Origin: Sphingobacterium sp. HMA12
Lineage (GTDB): Bacteria > Bacteroidota > Bacteroidia > Sphingobacteriales > Sphingobacteriaceae
Length of the DNA: 64,000 nt
Direction of reading: 5' to 3'
Assembly: GCF_002933815.1 (NCBI RefSeq)
Contig: NZ_BEYR01000001.1
Coordinates: 620,001 to 684,000, forward strand
Below, in pieces: positions 27,355 to 36,843 of the stretch (position 1 is its first letter; each line of letters begins with the position of its first letter). The notes beneath the pieces were generated by a model that saw nothing but the letters and a program-made list of their open reading frames with translations, was not told the DNA's origin and searched no databases. The translations under genes and the position numbers were made by a program.

Positions 27355-28257
27355 TTAATGGACTTTTTTATTGTCTGTTTTTAGGCTGTCTCTGTAATGG
27401 GTAGGCGAGACGCCCATATGTTCCTTAAACAGACGGGAGAAATAATATTGATCCTCAAAGCCCAGTTCATAAGAAATAATAGAGACCCTCTTTTCTGAGA
27501 ACTGCAATAAATAACATGCTTTTTGGATCTTGAGGTGATTTAAATATTCAATTGGCGAATAGCCCGTACGGTTTTTAAACAGTTTGCTGAAATGGGAAAC
27601 CGATAGGTGGACATTGTCTGCTATTTCTTTTAATCCCAGTCTATTCCCAATATTTTGCTGCAGAAAGGCTATTGATATATCAACGACGTCTGTGTCGGTC
27701 GTCTCGATATTCTTGAATAATTCTGGGAAAAGATAGCCGCTGAAGAAATTTGGAAGACTCATGGAAATATAGTTAAGGATTTCTTTGCTATATCCCCTTT
27801 GCAGCAGTCTACAATAGCGGTTGAAGATTTGGACCAGTTCACCATCAAAAGCCAGCTTGTTATGCTCTTTTTGCACTTTTTTGTAGATCTCTGCTATAAT
27901 TAAAGCGGTATGGCTACCATGGAAATGCATCCAATAGATCGTCCATGGCATAGTGTAGTTCGCATGGTAAAAGTGTGGTGTATTTGCCGGAATTAAAATA
28001 AACTCGTTTGCTTCCAGGATATATTCTCTATGATCAACCCCTACAATCCCGCTACCATCAACACAGTGTAAAAGAATATGCTCAGGACAGCCCTCAGGAC
28101 GGTCGCAATAATGGTTTTTCGCTTTCGGATAATATCCAATGTCAGTCAGGTAAAACGAATTAAACTGCCGATCTTTGGTGTTTTCCTTGATAATAAGCGG
28201 TGGGATAACAACCCTTACTTCTCCTTCAAAACCTTCTAATTTTTCAACACTCTCCAT
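27355..28257 (-). CDS. AraC family transcriptional regulator, 300 aa
   Basis: The N-terminal half is a cupin-type sensor (HILLHCVDGSGIVGVDHREYILEANEFILIP). Residues about 195-290 form the double helix-turn-helix: LGLKEIADNVHLSVSHFSKLFKN, then GYSPIEYLNHLKIQKA and the LGFEDQYYFSRLFK motif. It most likely senses a sugar or catabolite of this locus and activates the divergent SusC operon, the kinase/aldolase operon, or both. It lies 54 nt upstream of the kinase gene on the same strand. Confidence 0.85.
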   Translation of the reverse strand: MESVEKLEGFEGEVRVVIPPLIIKENTKDRQFNSFYLTDIGYYPKAKNHYCDRPEGCPEHILLHCVDGSGIVGVDHREYILEANEFILIPANTPHFYHANYTMPWTIYWMHFHGSHTALIIAEIYKKVQKEHNKLAFDGELVQIFNRYCRLLQRGYSKEILNYISMSLPNFFSGYLFPELFKNIETTDTDVVDISIAFLQQNIGNRLGLKEIADNVHLSVSHFSKLFKNRTGYSPIEYLNHLKIQKACYLLQFSEKRVSIISYELGFEDQYYFSRLFKEHMGVSPTHYRDSLKTDNKKVH

Positions 28258-28641
28258 AGCGTAATATTTTTTAACAAAAAGCCATTTAGTTTACAGATAT
28301 CATAAGTAGACGAAATGTGGTATGACTATCTAGACGCAGACTTCAATTCAGAAATTTTATTTTGGTTATCGTATGATACAAACTTGAAATAGCCACTTAA
28401 ATTAGGCGAATTTTTTTGTTTATTAAAAAAAAATGTAATAAAGTGTTGCTTTAAATAAATTGAAATACATCTTTAGAACTAAAAAAAAAAGGATAAAGTT
28501 GACGCCTTCTGACGAAAACATCGATAAAAATTCGCTTTTAATCAATATTTCCATTTTTACAAGAAAATAGTCTATTTCTATCTTTTAAAAACGGTTTACC
28601 TTTCGGTTATAATAACTAGGGAATTTATTAAACCAAATGTA
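28258..28641. promoter_or_regulatory. Divergent region between the AraC gene and the first SusC gene
   Basis: This 384-nt AT-rich spacer holds A-tracts (about 28428-28437 and 28481-28490) and should carry the promoters of both neighbours and the AraC binding sites. I see no TAnnTTTG element with a good -33 partner, so the promoter positions are not assigned. No small gene is seen. Confidence 0.45.
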
Positions 28642-31600
28642 ATGACAAAAACCAAAATTAAACCAAGGTGGTGTGTCTTCGGCACACTATTCATTGTCCT
28701 TTTTTATTTTACCTACACGATACCGGTTCTAGGGCAACAGCATGCTTCGGTAAATGTGAAGGGGACGGTCCGGGATAGTCTTCAACATCCTATTCCAAAT
28801 GTGAGCGTACGGTTGAGCGGTGGTAAAGTAGTCGCCTCCACAGACAGGGATGGGATGTTTACGATCAATGTTCCTGCAAATGCGACTTTACTCTTCAGTA
28901 GTGTGGGATACAATGAAACCAGTGTAGCTATTGGTAACCAAACGCAAATCGATATACAGTTAGTGTCCTCCAATATTGGCCTTGAAGAAATCGTTATCGT
29001 TGGTACTTCCATGAAACAGAAAGACCTGACCGGAGCGGTAGTCAGTTTGGGAGAGTCTACCTTAAATGAACGGCCTGTAACGAGCGTGAATGAAGCCTTA
29101 CAAGGGAAAGCGGCCGGAGTTTTCATTCAAACAAATCCACAGCCTGGGGGAGATGCCAATATCAAAATCCGGGGAAATAATTCAATGCAGTATGGTGGGA
29201 ATCCAATCTATGTTGTGGACGGAATTATTATGGAGTCGGATTTCAATATGCTGAATTTAAATGATATAACTTCCATCAATGTACTCAAGGATGCATCATC
29301 AACGGCACTTTATGGTTCGCGAGGAGCACAGGGAGTAGTCGTTATTACGACAAAAAAAGGCAGCCGGGGAGAGGGGCAGATCAATTACGATACTTGGATA
29401 GGTTTTCAGAATTTTGCAAATACCGATCTTACGCTCGGGGCCAAAGATAGTTATGAGTTGCGGATAGATGCCTTAGAAAATGCCGAATCTGTAGGCGGAA
29501 AGTTTTATAAAAATAATCCCGGTGCGAGCAGACAGGATTTTATAGCTAAAGAACTTTTCGGACCCGGAAAATTGTGGTTTGCCGATTACGAGAAAGAAAG
29601 CTACAAACAAGGGAAGTCCTTTAATTGGCTTGATGCTGTTACCCGTACGGCCATTGAACACAATCACTCCCTCTCTTTTTCCGGTGGCAATGACAAAGGA
29701 TCCTTCTACCTGAGTTTTGGGTACAACAATAAACAAGGCCTGGTGAAAACGTCAAATTATAAGCGATATACGGGGCGAGTTAACGTAGAACGCATGATAA
29801 AGCCTTGGCTGAAAGTGGGAACAAATACATCCTTTACAGCTACGAAAGATGATTACGTCGACGGGAAAGTATTTCAGGTCGCGCAAAATGCAAATCCATT
29901 GTTACCGATCAGCCAGGATTCCCTGGTTTTAGCCTGGGGCAATAATTGGGATGTCAACCTTGAAAATCCATTGAATACCATGCGGATAGATAAAGATCGT
30001 TTAAGAAATAAATTACTTTCATCAAACTATGTCAATATCTCTCCCATAGCTGGGCTTAATATACGGTCGACCTTCTCAGTAGATTTATTGCAGAGCAAAT
30101 ATTACGAGTATATCCCTAGTGACATACAGCAAGCTAAAAGAGATTCCTACAGAGGAAAGGCAAGTCACAATTTCAACCATAACAATAATTTTCAGTGGGA
30201 TAATTCCGTCTCTTATACAAAAAATATAGGCGTACATCATTTAGATGGAATGGTAGCGACCAATTTTAGTCAGAATTCAAATGACTATACAAACGTTACC
30301 GCCCGGGATTTTCCGATTGATGATTTCGGATATTATAATCTTGGTGCAGCTTATGACAAGCTCAATTTTTCCTTAGGTTCTGATTTTATCAGTTCAAGGA
30401 TCATGTCTTATGTGGCGAGATTCAATTACAACTATGACAATAAATATTATGCGACAATTACAGGACGGTATGACGGCTCATCAAAGTTTCCTCAAGGAAA
30501 ACAATGGGGTTTATTTCCTTCTGTGGCACTTGCTTGGGACATATCGCAGGAATCATTCCTAAAAGACAATGGTACGGTCGATCTTCTTAAACTTCGCATG
30601 GGGTATGGCCAGGTCGGCAACCAGCGGATTCCTGATTATGCGTTTTATAGTTTGTACTACCCTTCCTATACCTCAGGCAGTGTCATTTTTAATTCAAATG
30701 GGCAACTGGGAACAACAGATTTGACCTGGGAAAAACAGAAACAGTTGAACATAGGGGTAGATGCTTCATTTTTTGGGAAGAGGATCAATTTGACAGCTGA
30801 ATATTTCAATATTGTCAATTCTAACCTGCTGATGAGACGTTCACTTTCTACGTTGACCGGTTACAACTCAGCGATAGTTAACATTGGTGAGATGACAAAC
30901 AAAGGCATGGAATTTACCCTGGATGCTAAAATAGTCCATCAGGAAAACTTTAAGTGGAATCTAGGGGCGAACATATCGTTTGACAAAAATCGGATTACAA
31001 AATTATTTGGCGATGTCGATGCGGTTTACAACTTCGGTGGATTTTCAGGTACAGACATCCAGCGCGAAGGAAACTTCTTTTTGGGGAGGTCTCTAAACAC
31101 GATATACATGTTAGAATTTGATCGCATCATTCAGGAGTCCGATATGGATTATGTCAACAGTCTGGATCTTCCAGGTAAAAAATTGCAGCCGGGCGATATC
31201 CTGCCCAAGGATCAGCAAGCACCCGGTGAAGCGGGATATGGTATCATTGATCAGAATGACCGGGTTATTATCGGTAAAAAAGACCCCAAATTTTATGGTG
31301 GATTTTCATCCAGCTGGGGCTACAAGAATGTTGCTTTGAACGCCGTGTTCGTCTATAGTTATGGCGCTAAGGCACTGAGTGGCTTTTATGAAGGACTCAT
31401 GTCCGGGACAGGCTATGGTGCCGCACATCAGGATATGTTGGACAGATGGACAGCAGATCATCCAAGTACAAGCATCCCGAGAGCGAACTATGATAACTCA
31501 CTGCGATTTGGGAGTGGCGAAACATCCTGGGGAGTACAGGACGCCTCGTTTTTACGTTTGGCAACACTTTCGCTGGCCTATGATTTTTCGAAAGATTTCT

Positions 31601-31749
31601 TAAAGAAGATCGGTCTGAATAGTCTGAAGTTGAATGTTTCGGGAAATAACCTATTCAATATCACAAAATATAAAGGTTATGATCCCGAAAATGGCGATTG
31701 GTATCCTACCGCCAGAACATTTGTTGTCGGTTTAAATGTTGGCCTGTAA
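28642..31749 (+). CDS. SusC-type TonB-dependent outer-membrane transporter 1, 1035 aa
   Basis: After a signal peptide (ending VLGQQ) comes a carboxypeptidase-regulatory-like domain (VKGTVRDSLQHPIPNVSVRL to about residue 105). The TonB plug follows, with EEIVIVGTS, GKAAGVFIQTNPQPGG, IKIRGNNS, PIYVVDGI and LKDASSTALYGSRGAQGVVVITTKKG. The remaining 750 residues form the 22-strand barrel, ending in an aromatic-rich ...FVVGLNVGL. It imports oligosaccharides together with the SusD partner 24 nt downstream. Confidence 0.95.
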   Translation: MTKTKIKPRWCVFGTLFIVLFYFTYTIPVLGQQHASVNVKGTVRDSLQHPIPNVSVRLSGGKVVASTDRDGMFTINVPANATLLFSSVGYNETSVAIGNQTQIDIQLVSSNIGLEEIVIVGTSMKQKDLTGAVVSLGESTLNERPVTSVNEALQGKAAGVFIQTNPQPGGDANIKIRGNNSMQYGGNPIYVVDGIIMESDFNMLNLNDITSINVLKDASSTALYGSRGAQGVVVITTKKGSRGEGQINYDTWIGFQNFANTDLTLGAKDSYELRIDALENAESVGGKFYKNNPGASRQDFIAKELFGPGKLWFADYEKESYKQGKSFNWLDAVTRTAIEHNHSLSFSGGNDKGSFYLSFGYNNKQGLVKTSNYKRYTGRVNVERMIKPWLKVGTNTSFTATKDDYVDGKVFQVAQNANPLLPISQDSLVLAWGNNWDVNLENPLNTMRIDKDRLRNKLLSSNYVNISPIAGLNIRSTFSVDLLQSKYYEYIPSDIQQAKRDSYRGKASHNFNHNNNFQWDNSVSYTKNIGVHHLDGMVATNFSQNSNDYTNVTARDFPIDDFGYYNLGAAYDKLNFSLGSDFISSRIMSYVARFNYNYDNKYYATITGRYDGSSKFPQGKQWGLFPSVALAWDISQESFLKDNGTVDLLKLRMGYGQVGNQRIPDYAFYSLYYPSYTSGSVIFNSNGQLGTTDLTWEKQKQLNIGVDASFFGKRINLTAEYFNIVNSNLLMRRSLSTLTGYNSAIVNIGEMTNKGMEFTLDAKIVHQENFKWNLGANISFDKNRITKLFGDVDAVYNFGGFSGTDIQREGNFFLGRSLNTIYMLEFDRIIQESDMDYVNSLDLPGKKLQPGDILPKDQQAPGEAGYGIIDQNDRVIIGKKDPKFYGGFSSSWGYKNVALNAVFVYSYGAKALSGFYEGLMSGTGYGAAHQDMLDRWTADHPSTSIPRANYDNSLRFGSGETSWGVQDASFLRLATLSLAYDFSKDFLKKIGLNSLKLNVSGNNLFNITKYKGYDPENGDWYPTARTFVVGLNVGL

Positions 31750-31773
31750 TAATATAATAAAAAAGAGAATCCT

Positions 31774-33276
31774 ATGAATATCAAAATATTGAAATCGTTG
31801 TCACTTGTCGCAATAGCATTGTTCGTGAACGGTTGCTCGCTTCATGAAGCACCCAAAACGGCATTGACTGAAGAACAAGTTTATGGTGATGAAGAGAACA
31901 TTAAATTATTGCTGTCCGGTTTGTACACGCAATGGCGTAATACGAAGCAAGATCGTGGCGGGTTTATGTTTAATTTAGGGACGGATGAAGCTAAACAAGG
32001 GAGTCAGCAAATACGGGAAAGTAGTATTCAAGGCTCGTTGGATACCTATAGTTCAGGATTAAATGCCGCGAATACTTCATTGGCCGAACAATGGAACAAA
32101 CGCTGGCCAGTGATTACCGCTGCTGCCAAAGCTATATTTTATGCCAAGACACCTTCATTGCAAGCCCAGGCTCGTTTTATCCGGGCAACGCTTAATTTTG
32201 AATTGGTCATGCTTTGGGGGCCAATACCGATCATTGATCTCAATAATATGCGGGAGGCCCGGCAACCAGAGAAAGACGTATTTGAACTTATTATTGAAGA
32301 TCTGGAATTTGCGAGTAAAAACTTGGCTGATAGCCAGGCAGACAAAAAAATCCCGACCAAGGCGGCGGCTTTGGCGCTATTGGGAAAAGTCTATCTGTCG
32401 GCTCCCACAGCGACCGGAATTCGTGACTATGAGAAGGCAGTGACCTGTTTCGATCAGGTTATTCCAAAGTATCAGCTGATCGAAAATTATGCTGATTTAT
32501 TTAATACGACAATCAATCAAAATAGTAGTGAGTCCATTTACGCCTTTCAATTTATTAACATATCCCCAGATAATAACATGGCACAGCATCATGCTGGCTC
32601 TAGGGCTGTTGCAGATTTGGACGGAAACTGTTACTTTGGAGGTTATGACCTTATTATGCCAACCGCCTATTATTATAATGACAAATCAAAAGGTGGAATT
32701 TGGGAGCCTGGAGATACCCGCAGACAAGGTAGTATACGCTATGATTTTACCTTACCTGATGGGCGCGTGCCTAAGATTACCTGGACCGGACAGCAAGATG
32801 AGCTTGAACCCCACACCAGAAAATTTGAAGATATACGAACACAAGGAAAACAGAATTTCTGGTATTCCGGTGGGCTCATTTATTACCTTCGTTTGGCAGA
32901 CATTATTCTTTGTAAAGCCGAATGTCTTAATGAACTTGGTCGATCCGATGAGGCAATCCAGCTTATCAATAATACCGTTAGAAAGCGTGCTTTTAAAGGT
33001 AATATTCCGGTGGAGTACAACTGGCAAGGGCTTTCCAAAGAACAGCTGCGTGAGTCTATCATGGATGAGCGGATGCGCGAATTGGGGTTCGAGGGATGGC
33101 GGCGTATGGATTTGATACGTACTGGAAACCTGGTGAAATATGTTTCGGAACGCAACCCTTGGGCCAAAGCAAGCGGTACGATTAAAGCGTTTCACAATCG
33201 GTATCCCATTCCGGAGTCGGAAATCAAACAGAACGATCAGATTAATGAAACAGACCAGAATCCAGGTTATCAGTAA
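31774..33276 (+). CDS. SusD/RagB family surface glycan-binding lipoprotein 1, 500 aa
   Basis: The lipobox FVNGC places Cys21 as the lipid anchor, followed by HEAPKTALTEEQVYGDEENIKLLLSGLY, the usual SusD N-terminus. The TPR helices (ARFIRATLNFELVMLWGPIPII, PTKAAALALLGKVYLSAP) and the C-terminal RMRELGFEGWRRMDLIR and NPGYQ motifs are all present. It caps the adjacent SusC barrel and binds glycan at the cell surface. Confidence 0.93.
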   Translation: MNIKILKSLSLVAIALFVNGCSLHEAPKTALTEEQVYGDEENIKLLLSGLYTQWRNTKQDRGGFMFNLGTDEAKQGSQQIRESSIQGSLDTYSSGLNAANTSLAEQWNKRWPVITAAAKAIFYAKTPSLQAQARFIRATLNFELVMLWGPIPIIDLNNMREARQPEKDVFELIIEDLEFASKNLADSQADKKIPTKAAALALLGKVYLSAPTATGIRDYEKAVTCFDQVIPKYQLIENYADLFNTTINQNSSESIYAFQFINISPDNNMAQHHAGSRAVADLDGNCYFGGYDLIMPTAYYYNDKSKGGIWEPGDTRRQGSIRYDFTLPDGRVPKITWTGQQDELEPHTRKFEDIRTQGKQNFWYSGGLIYYLRLADIILCKAECLNELGRSDEAIQLINNTVRKRAFKGNIPVEYNWQGLSKEQLRESIMDERMRELGFEGWRRMDLIRTGNLVKYVSERNPWAKASGTIKAFHNRYPIPESEIKQNDQINETDQNPGYQ

Positions 33277-33295
33277 CGAGGAATTGATCAGAAGC

Positions 33296-33331
33296 AAAAA
33301 AGGTCAGGATTATTATATCCTGACCTTTTTT
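33296..33331 (+). terminator. Terminator after the first SusC/SusD pair
   Basis: AGGTCAGGAT and ATCCTGACCT form a perfect stem with T's after and A's before. It separates the two SusC/SusD units. The following gap up to 33573 holds TAACTTTG at 33422-33429, which fits a -7 element for the second unit, but I see no clear -33. Confidence 0.8.
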
Positions 33332-33573
33332 GCTTCATTTTCTGTAGAATAATAAGATCAAGCGATAAAATAGTCCATCAATTCCATCAGATCCTTCATT
33401 CCCTACGGTGATATAATCAGATAACTTTGGATAGTAGTAGCATGCCGATACCTGATGTATCCGTATGAAAATAACCAATTTTTGAAGCTTTCCCAGCCTG
33501 TGATTGAGTGTTGTTCGCCGGAAAGCTTAATCGCTGGGAAAATAAGACCAATGAGATAACCAATAAACGAACT

Positions 33574-36500
33574 ATGAAGCTAATCTATTATTATTTGAGT
33601 TGTATTTGCCTTCTCCTGTTTCTCCATATCCCATATCAGCACTTGTTTGCACAGGCAAACAAATTTACGCTTACGGGATCCGTCTCCGATACCTTGGGTA
33701 GACAAATAGAAGGGGTCAGTGTCAGCATCAAGGGTCCTGCAGGAAAGCAGACCCGTACAGATCAAAACGGTAATTTTGTTCTGGAAGTCAACGAGGGCGC
33801 TACGCTTATTTTCTCCTTTGTGGGGTATGCGAGACAAGAGGTCGAAGTGAAAGACCGAAGTCCTTTGAACATTGTACTTGTAAGCAGCACTAGGGAGGTG
33901 GACGAAGTTGTGGTCACGGCATTTAGCCAAAAACAACGTAAGGAAGCAGTGGTAGGATCTGTTACATCAGTAGAGCCCGGAAAGCTAAAAATACCAGCAA
34001 GTAATCTGACCAATGCGCTTGCAGGACAAATTGCCGGTGTCATCGGCTTCCAGCGCTCAGGCCAGCCGGGGCAGGATAATTCCCAATTTTTTATTCGTGG
34101 TGTGACCACCTTCGGGTACCGCACAGAGCCCTTGATTTTAATTGACAATGTTGAGCTTTCTACGAATGACTTAGCACGTCTTAATGTAGACGATATTGCA
34201 AGTTTTGTCATTCTTAAAGATGCAAGCGCAACAGCGCTTTATGGTGCAAGGGGCGCAAATGGTGTTATTTTAGTCAGCACCAAGGAGGGAAAGGAAGGTC
34301 GTGCAAAAATCAATTTTCGTTCGGAACTGTCTGCATCGCAATCTGCACGTACAATTAAGCTGACCGATCCGCTGGATTATATGCGTCTTTACAATGAAGC
34401 TTCTTTGACCCGTGACCCTTCGTTACCCTTGCCGTTCACACCTACCAAGATCAGTAATACCGAAGCGACGATGACGGGCGCTTCAGGTAGCAATCCTTAT
34501 GTCTACCCGGCTGTTGACTGGCTGGATATGCTATTTAAGAAAAATGCGCTGACGCACCGTAATAATGTCAGTGTGAGCGGAGGTGGTAATGTCGCACGGT
34601 ATTTTATAGCAGGTAGTTATAACCAGGATTATGGCGTGTTGAAAACAGATGTAAGAAACAACAATAAGAATAATGTTAATTTCAAAAATTATCAACTTCG
34701 GTCCAATGTCAACGTCAATTTGACAAAAACCACAGAAATGATTGTTCGGCTTTCCGGTAATTTTAGTGAATATAGGGGGCCGATCACCGCGGATGGATCC
34801 TTTGCTTCGGATTTGTATAATGTTGCGATGCATACCAGTCCTGTGTTATTTCCGGCCTATTACGAACCTGATGAAGCCAATAGAAATACCAAGCATATTT
34901 TATTCGGTAATAATGGGACTGCCGGTGGTACGAGCGATAATAGTATCCTGTACAATAATCCTTATGCGCATTTATTGCGTGGGCAAAAAAGATCTTCGGA
35001 GTCCAGGCTCTCCGCACAGTTTGAATTGAACCAAAATCTTTCCTTCCTGACGGAAGGATTAAAATTCCGTGGATTGTTTAATACGAACAGATATTCCTAT
35101 TTTGACTCCCAACTGGCGTATAATCCATTTTATTACAACATCAATACCTACGACGAACAGACAAATCAATACAGTTTGTTGTGGTTGAATCCAAGGCCCA
35201 CGGGCAATAATGTCGCTACCGAATATTTAAATTACAATAGGGGTGAGCCTAATGCCAATACCTTTATGTATTTGCAAACCGCGTTGGATTATAGCCGAAC
35301 CTTTGGTTCACATGGAATAAGTTCGACATTGATTGGCACCATGCAGGAGACCGTATATTCGAGTTCTCAAGATCCGAAGACCGGTCAATATACCTTGCCC
35401 TATTCCTTGCCATTTCGCAATATGGGACTGGCAGGCCGTTTGACATATTCTTACAAGAATAGATATTTTACCGAATTTAACTTTGGCTACAACGGATCCG
35501 AACGATTTTCCAAAGCCCATCGATTTGGCTTTTTCCCGACGATAGGAGCGTCTTGGGTCGTGTCAAACGAAGATTTTTGGAATAAGGAGGGCTGGTTTAA
35601 TAAATTAAAGATACGTGCTAGCCATGGTTTGGTTGGGAATGATGCCATCGGAAATCAGCGCTTCTTTTACCTCTCTGATGTCGAGCTTGCGAATGGTCCG
35701 AACTGGGCTCAATTCGGATTTGCGAATCAATATGAAAGAAAAGGTGTTTTTATCCGAAGCTATCAAAATAATAACATTACCTGGGAAACCTCCCGCCAGA
35801 CAAATTTGGCCGTTGAAGCCAGCCTGTTTAAAGGCTTGAATATTATTGCTGAGGTCTATAAAAATCATCGTTATGATATTTTAAGAGAGCGTTATATCCC
35901 ATCAACTGAGGGGCTAGAGTCTACCGTAAGCACCAACTTGGGCAAAGTAGATTCTAAAGGTATTGATCTTTCTGCAGACTATTCCAAAAGTTTTACCAAT
36001 GGTTTGTGGACCGCATTTCGTGGCAATTTCACCTTTGCCAGAAACAAATACAGCTACCTCGAAGAACCTAATTACGCAGAATCGTGGCGTCAATTTATAG
36101 GACAACCTATCAGTAGACAATATGGTTATATCGCCGAACGCCTCTTTGTCGACGATCAGGAAGCGGCAAGTTCACCGCTTCAGTCCATGAAAGTTCAGGA
36201 TGAATGGGGGAATGTTATTCAGGGAATTCTCCCGCAGGGTGGTGATATTAAATATCGTGATATGAACGGTGATGGTGTGGTGGATAATTTGGATATGGTC
36301 TTTATGGGATATCCCACAACCCCCGAAGTTGTCTATGGGTTTGGCTTTTCCACAGGATATAAAGGTTTTGATTTTTCAGCCTTCTTTCAAGGACAGACCC
36401 GGGTTTCACTTTTTATAGATCCTTGGCGTACGAGTCCCTTTGTACAGAGCCCTCAAAAGTATATTTACGGAAATACGCAGGTATTGCAAGAGTTTGCCGA

Positions 36501-36828
36501 TAGCCATTGGTCAGAAGAAAATCAAAACCTCTATGCGCAGTATCCCCGACTTGGAACAAATGTATCTTCGGTTGCCAACAATTTGCAAACCAGTAGCTGG
36601 TGGTTGCGCGATGCAAGTTTCCTGCGGCTGAAATCCGTGGAGATCGGTTACTCACTACCGGCCAAGGTTGCGCAAAAACTCAAGATGGAAAGCTTTAGGG
36701 TGTACCTAAGTGGTCTCAATCTATACACCATCAGTTCGTTTAAACTTTGGGATCCAGAGCAAGGGGGCAATGGTTTCGCTTATCCATTGCAGCGGGTCTT
36801 CAACATGGGGATCAATATTAACTTTTAA
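33574..36828 (+). CDS. SusC-type TonB-dependent outer-membrane transporter 2, 1084 aa
   Basis: The start at 33574 is preferred over 33508 because it begins the signal peptide (MKLIYYYLSCICLLLFL) directly. The domain order is signal, carboxypeptidase-regulatory-like domain (TLTGSVSDTLGRQIEGVSVSI), plug (VDEVVVTAFSQ, ALAGQIAGVIGFQRSGQPGQD, FFIRGVTTFG, LKDASATALYGARGANGVILVST), then a large barrel ending ...FNMGININF. It resembles transporter 1 only at family level, so the two pairs probably take up different glycans. Confidence 0.95.
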   Translation: MKLIYYYLSCICLLLFLHIPYQHLFAQANKFTLTGSVSDTLGRQIEGVSVSIKGPAGKQTRTDQNGNFVLEVNEGATLIFSFVGYARQEVEVKDRSPLNIVLVSSTREVDEVVVTAFSQKQRKEAVVGSVTSVEPGKLKIPASNLTNALAGQIAGVIGFQRSGQPGQDNSQFFIRGVTTFGYRTEPLILIDNVELSTNDLARLNVDDIASFVILKDASATALYGARGANGVILVSTKEGKEGRAKINFRSELSASQSARTIKLTDPLDYMRLYNEASLTRDPSLPLPFTPTKISNTEATMTGASGSNPYVYPAVDWLDMLFKKNALTHRNNVSVSGGGNVARYFIAGSYNQDYGVLKTDVRNNNKNNVNFKNYQLRSNVNVNLTKTTEMIVRLSGNFSEYRGPITADGSFASDLYNVAMHTSPVLFPAYYEPDEANRNTKHILFGNNGTAGGTSDNSILYNNPYAHLLRGQKRSSESRLSAQFELNQNLSFLTEGLKFRGLFNTNRYSYFDSQLAYNPFYYNINTYDEQTNQYSLLWLNPRPTGNNVATEYLNYNRGEPNANTFMYLQTALDYSRTFGSHGISSTLIGTMQETVYSSSQDPKTGQYTLPYSLPFRNMGLAGRLTYSYKNRYFTEFNFGYNGSERFSKAHRFGFFPTIGASWVVSNEDFWNKEGWFNKLKIRASHGLVGNDAIGNQRFFYLSDVELANGPNWAQFGFANQYERKGVFIRSYQNNNITWETSRQTNLAVEASLFKGLNIIAEVYKNHRYDILRERYIPSTEGLESTVSTNLGKVDSKGIDLSADYSKSFTNGLWTAFRGNFTFARNKYSYLEEPNYAESWRQFIGQPISRQYGYIAERLFVDDQEAASSPLQSMKVQDEWGNVIQGILPQGGDIKYRDMNGDGVVDNLDMVFMGYPTTPEVVYGFGFSTGYKGFDFSAFFQGQTRVSLFIDPWRTSPFVQSPQKYIYGNTQVLQEFADSHWSEENQNLYAQYPRLGTNVSSVANNLQTSSWWLRDASFLRLKSVEIGYSLPAKVAQKLKMESFRVYLSGLNLYTISSFKLWDPEQGGNGFAYPLQRVFNMGININF

Positions 36829-36843
36829 ATCATCTCAGATATT

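Noticed and set aside
33508-33573. An earlier start for the second SusC gene
   Set aside because: The extra 22 residues are charged and would place the signal peptide inside the protein.
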